Part shown: one piece after another, positions 63,411 through 64,000 of the stretch | Numbering within the stretch: position 1 is the first letter of the stretch | Layout of the letters: the number at the start of each line of letters is the position of its first letter | NCBI RefSeq assembly: GCF_000428105.1 | Contig: NZ_ATZH01000013.1 | Location: 1-64,000 of the forward strand | Direction of reading: 5' to 3' | Length of the DNA stretch: 64,000 bases | From: Bacteroides pyogenes DSM 20611 = JCM 6294 | GTDB lineage: Bacteria > Bacteroidota > Bacteroidia > Bacteroidales > Bacteroidaceae | Made by a program: the position numbers and the translations under genes | The notes under the pieces: generated by a model | What the model saw: only the letters and a program-made list of their open reading frames with translations | Databases searched by the model: none | Told to the model about the DNA's origin: nothing

Positions 63411-64000
63411 AGAAATTGTTCTTTTATCATTCTACCATCTTCCAAGGTGATGATGCGATTAGCTTTTGCCATAATTCGAGGATCATGTGTGGAAAAAATA
63501 AAGGTCATGTTCTCTTCCTTGTTCAACCGCATCATCATATTGAGCAGATTCTCCGCTGACTTAGTATCAAGATTAGCAGTTGGCTCATCTGCCAACACGA
63601 AGCGTGGTTTAGCCGCCAATGCACGAGCTACGGCTACCCGTTGCTGTTCTCCACCAGACAAATTGGCCGGACGAGTACGGGCACGATCGGCAAGACCAAT
63701 AATTTTGAGCAAATCGTTCGTACGCTGTTTTCGTTCTTCTTTGGAATAACCTTGCAGCTCCATTAAAAAAGAAATATTTTCTTCTACTGTAAAAACCGGA
63801 ATCAAATTATATGATTGAAAAACGAAGCCGATGTTATGCAACCGAAAATCAATTAACTCCTTCTCTTTCATCAACCCAATATCTTTTCCGTCAATCAGTA
63901 TGCGCCCGGATGAAGGGTGATCCAAACCTCCCAGGAGATTCAACAGAGTTGTCTTCCCCGAACCCGATGGCCCCACAATTGCAGAAAACTCTCCTTGTTC
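63407..64000 (-). CDS. ABC transporter ATP-binding protein (LolD/MacB-like), 5' end outside window
   Basis: About 197 residues are visible, entering from the right edge as EQGEFSAIVGPSGSGKTT with the Walker A motif. Q-loop VFQSYNLIPVFTVEENI, signature LSGGEQQRVAVARALA, Walker B RFVLADEPTANLD and H-loop FSTHDP follow, all intact. The sequence fits the LolD/MacB/FtsE subfamily, which works with FtsX-type permeases on lipoproteins or secreted compounds. The permease is presumably beyond the edge. It is coupled to the barrel protein by a 4-nt overlap. Confidence 0.9.
   Translation of the reverse strand, partial: EQGEFSAIVGPSGSGKTTLLNLLGGLDHPSSGRILIDGKDIGLMKEKELIDFRLHNIGFVFQSYNLIPVFTVEENISFLMELQGYSKEERKQRTNDLLKIIGLADRARTRPANLSGGEQQRVAVARALAAKPRFVLADEPTANLDTKSAENLLNMMMRLNKEENMTFIFSTHDPRIMAKANRIITLEDGRMIKEQFL

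Overview
The window looks like chromosome from a Bacteroides-type member of the Bacteroidales. The evidence is a SusC/SusD pair with an ECF sigma factor and a FecR-type anti-sigma factor, Bacteroidetes-restricted families (DUF4290 and a probable DUF3843), many copies of the Bacteroides -7 promoter box TAnnTTTG, and starts that mostly lack a strong Shine-Dalgarno sequence. I found no rRNA, tRNA, CRISPR array or prophage.

Left third (1-24.8 kb), mostly central metabolism and housekeeping: a secreted erythromycin-esterase-like protein, a cell-wall amidase and O-acetylhomoserine sulfhydrylase (metY). Next comes a carbon/nitrogen block: malic enzyme-phosphotransacetylase fusion (maeB) with an overlapping 58-aa membrane protein, an NADP-type glutamate dehydrogenase with a long structured leader, a receiver-receiver-ATP-grasp protein that resembles PEP synthase but lacks its phosphotransfer part, a prolyl oligopeptidase lipoprotein, and a second, NAD-type glutamate dehydrogenase. 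An M24 peptidase, CCA-adding enzyme, a ClbS/DfsB-like protein, a ruvA operon and diaminopimelate dehydrogenase follow. The spaces between these genes hold unusual palindromes and tandem repeats.

Middle (24.8-49 kb): two tandem DUF3857/transglutaminase-like genes. The 3' end of the second is repeated about 3.4 kb downstream, flanking an insert with a broken IS630-type transposase and an outer-membrane receptor. A cobalamin riboswitch then precedes nrdD-nrdG. A compact minus-strand operon (tsaB, DUF4290, murA, rimM, M23 peptidase, dxr, rseP) serves envelope, ribosome and isoprenoid functions; its MurA has Asp where the fosfomycin-target Cys normally sits. Plus-strand yicC-gmk-nadD, a metallophosphoesterase, menA and rfbA-rfbB follow.

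Right end (49-64 kb): an accessory glycoprotein-utilisation locus made of ECF sigma, anti-sigma, SusC with an STN signalling domain, SusD, a surface glycan-binding-like lipoprotein and a BACON/F5-8C/M60 (mucinase-type) metalloprotease lipoprotein. Facing it is a minus-strand operon of a LolD/MacB-like ABC ATPase (cut by the window edge), an outer-membrane barrel and an alpha/beta-hydrolase lipoprotein whose gene contains a G8 tract. All functional calls come from reading the sequence. No database search was run.
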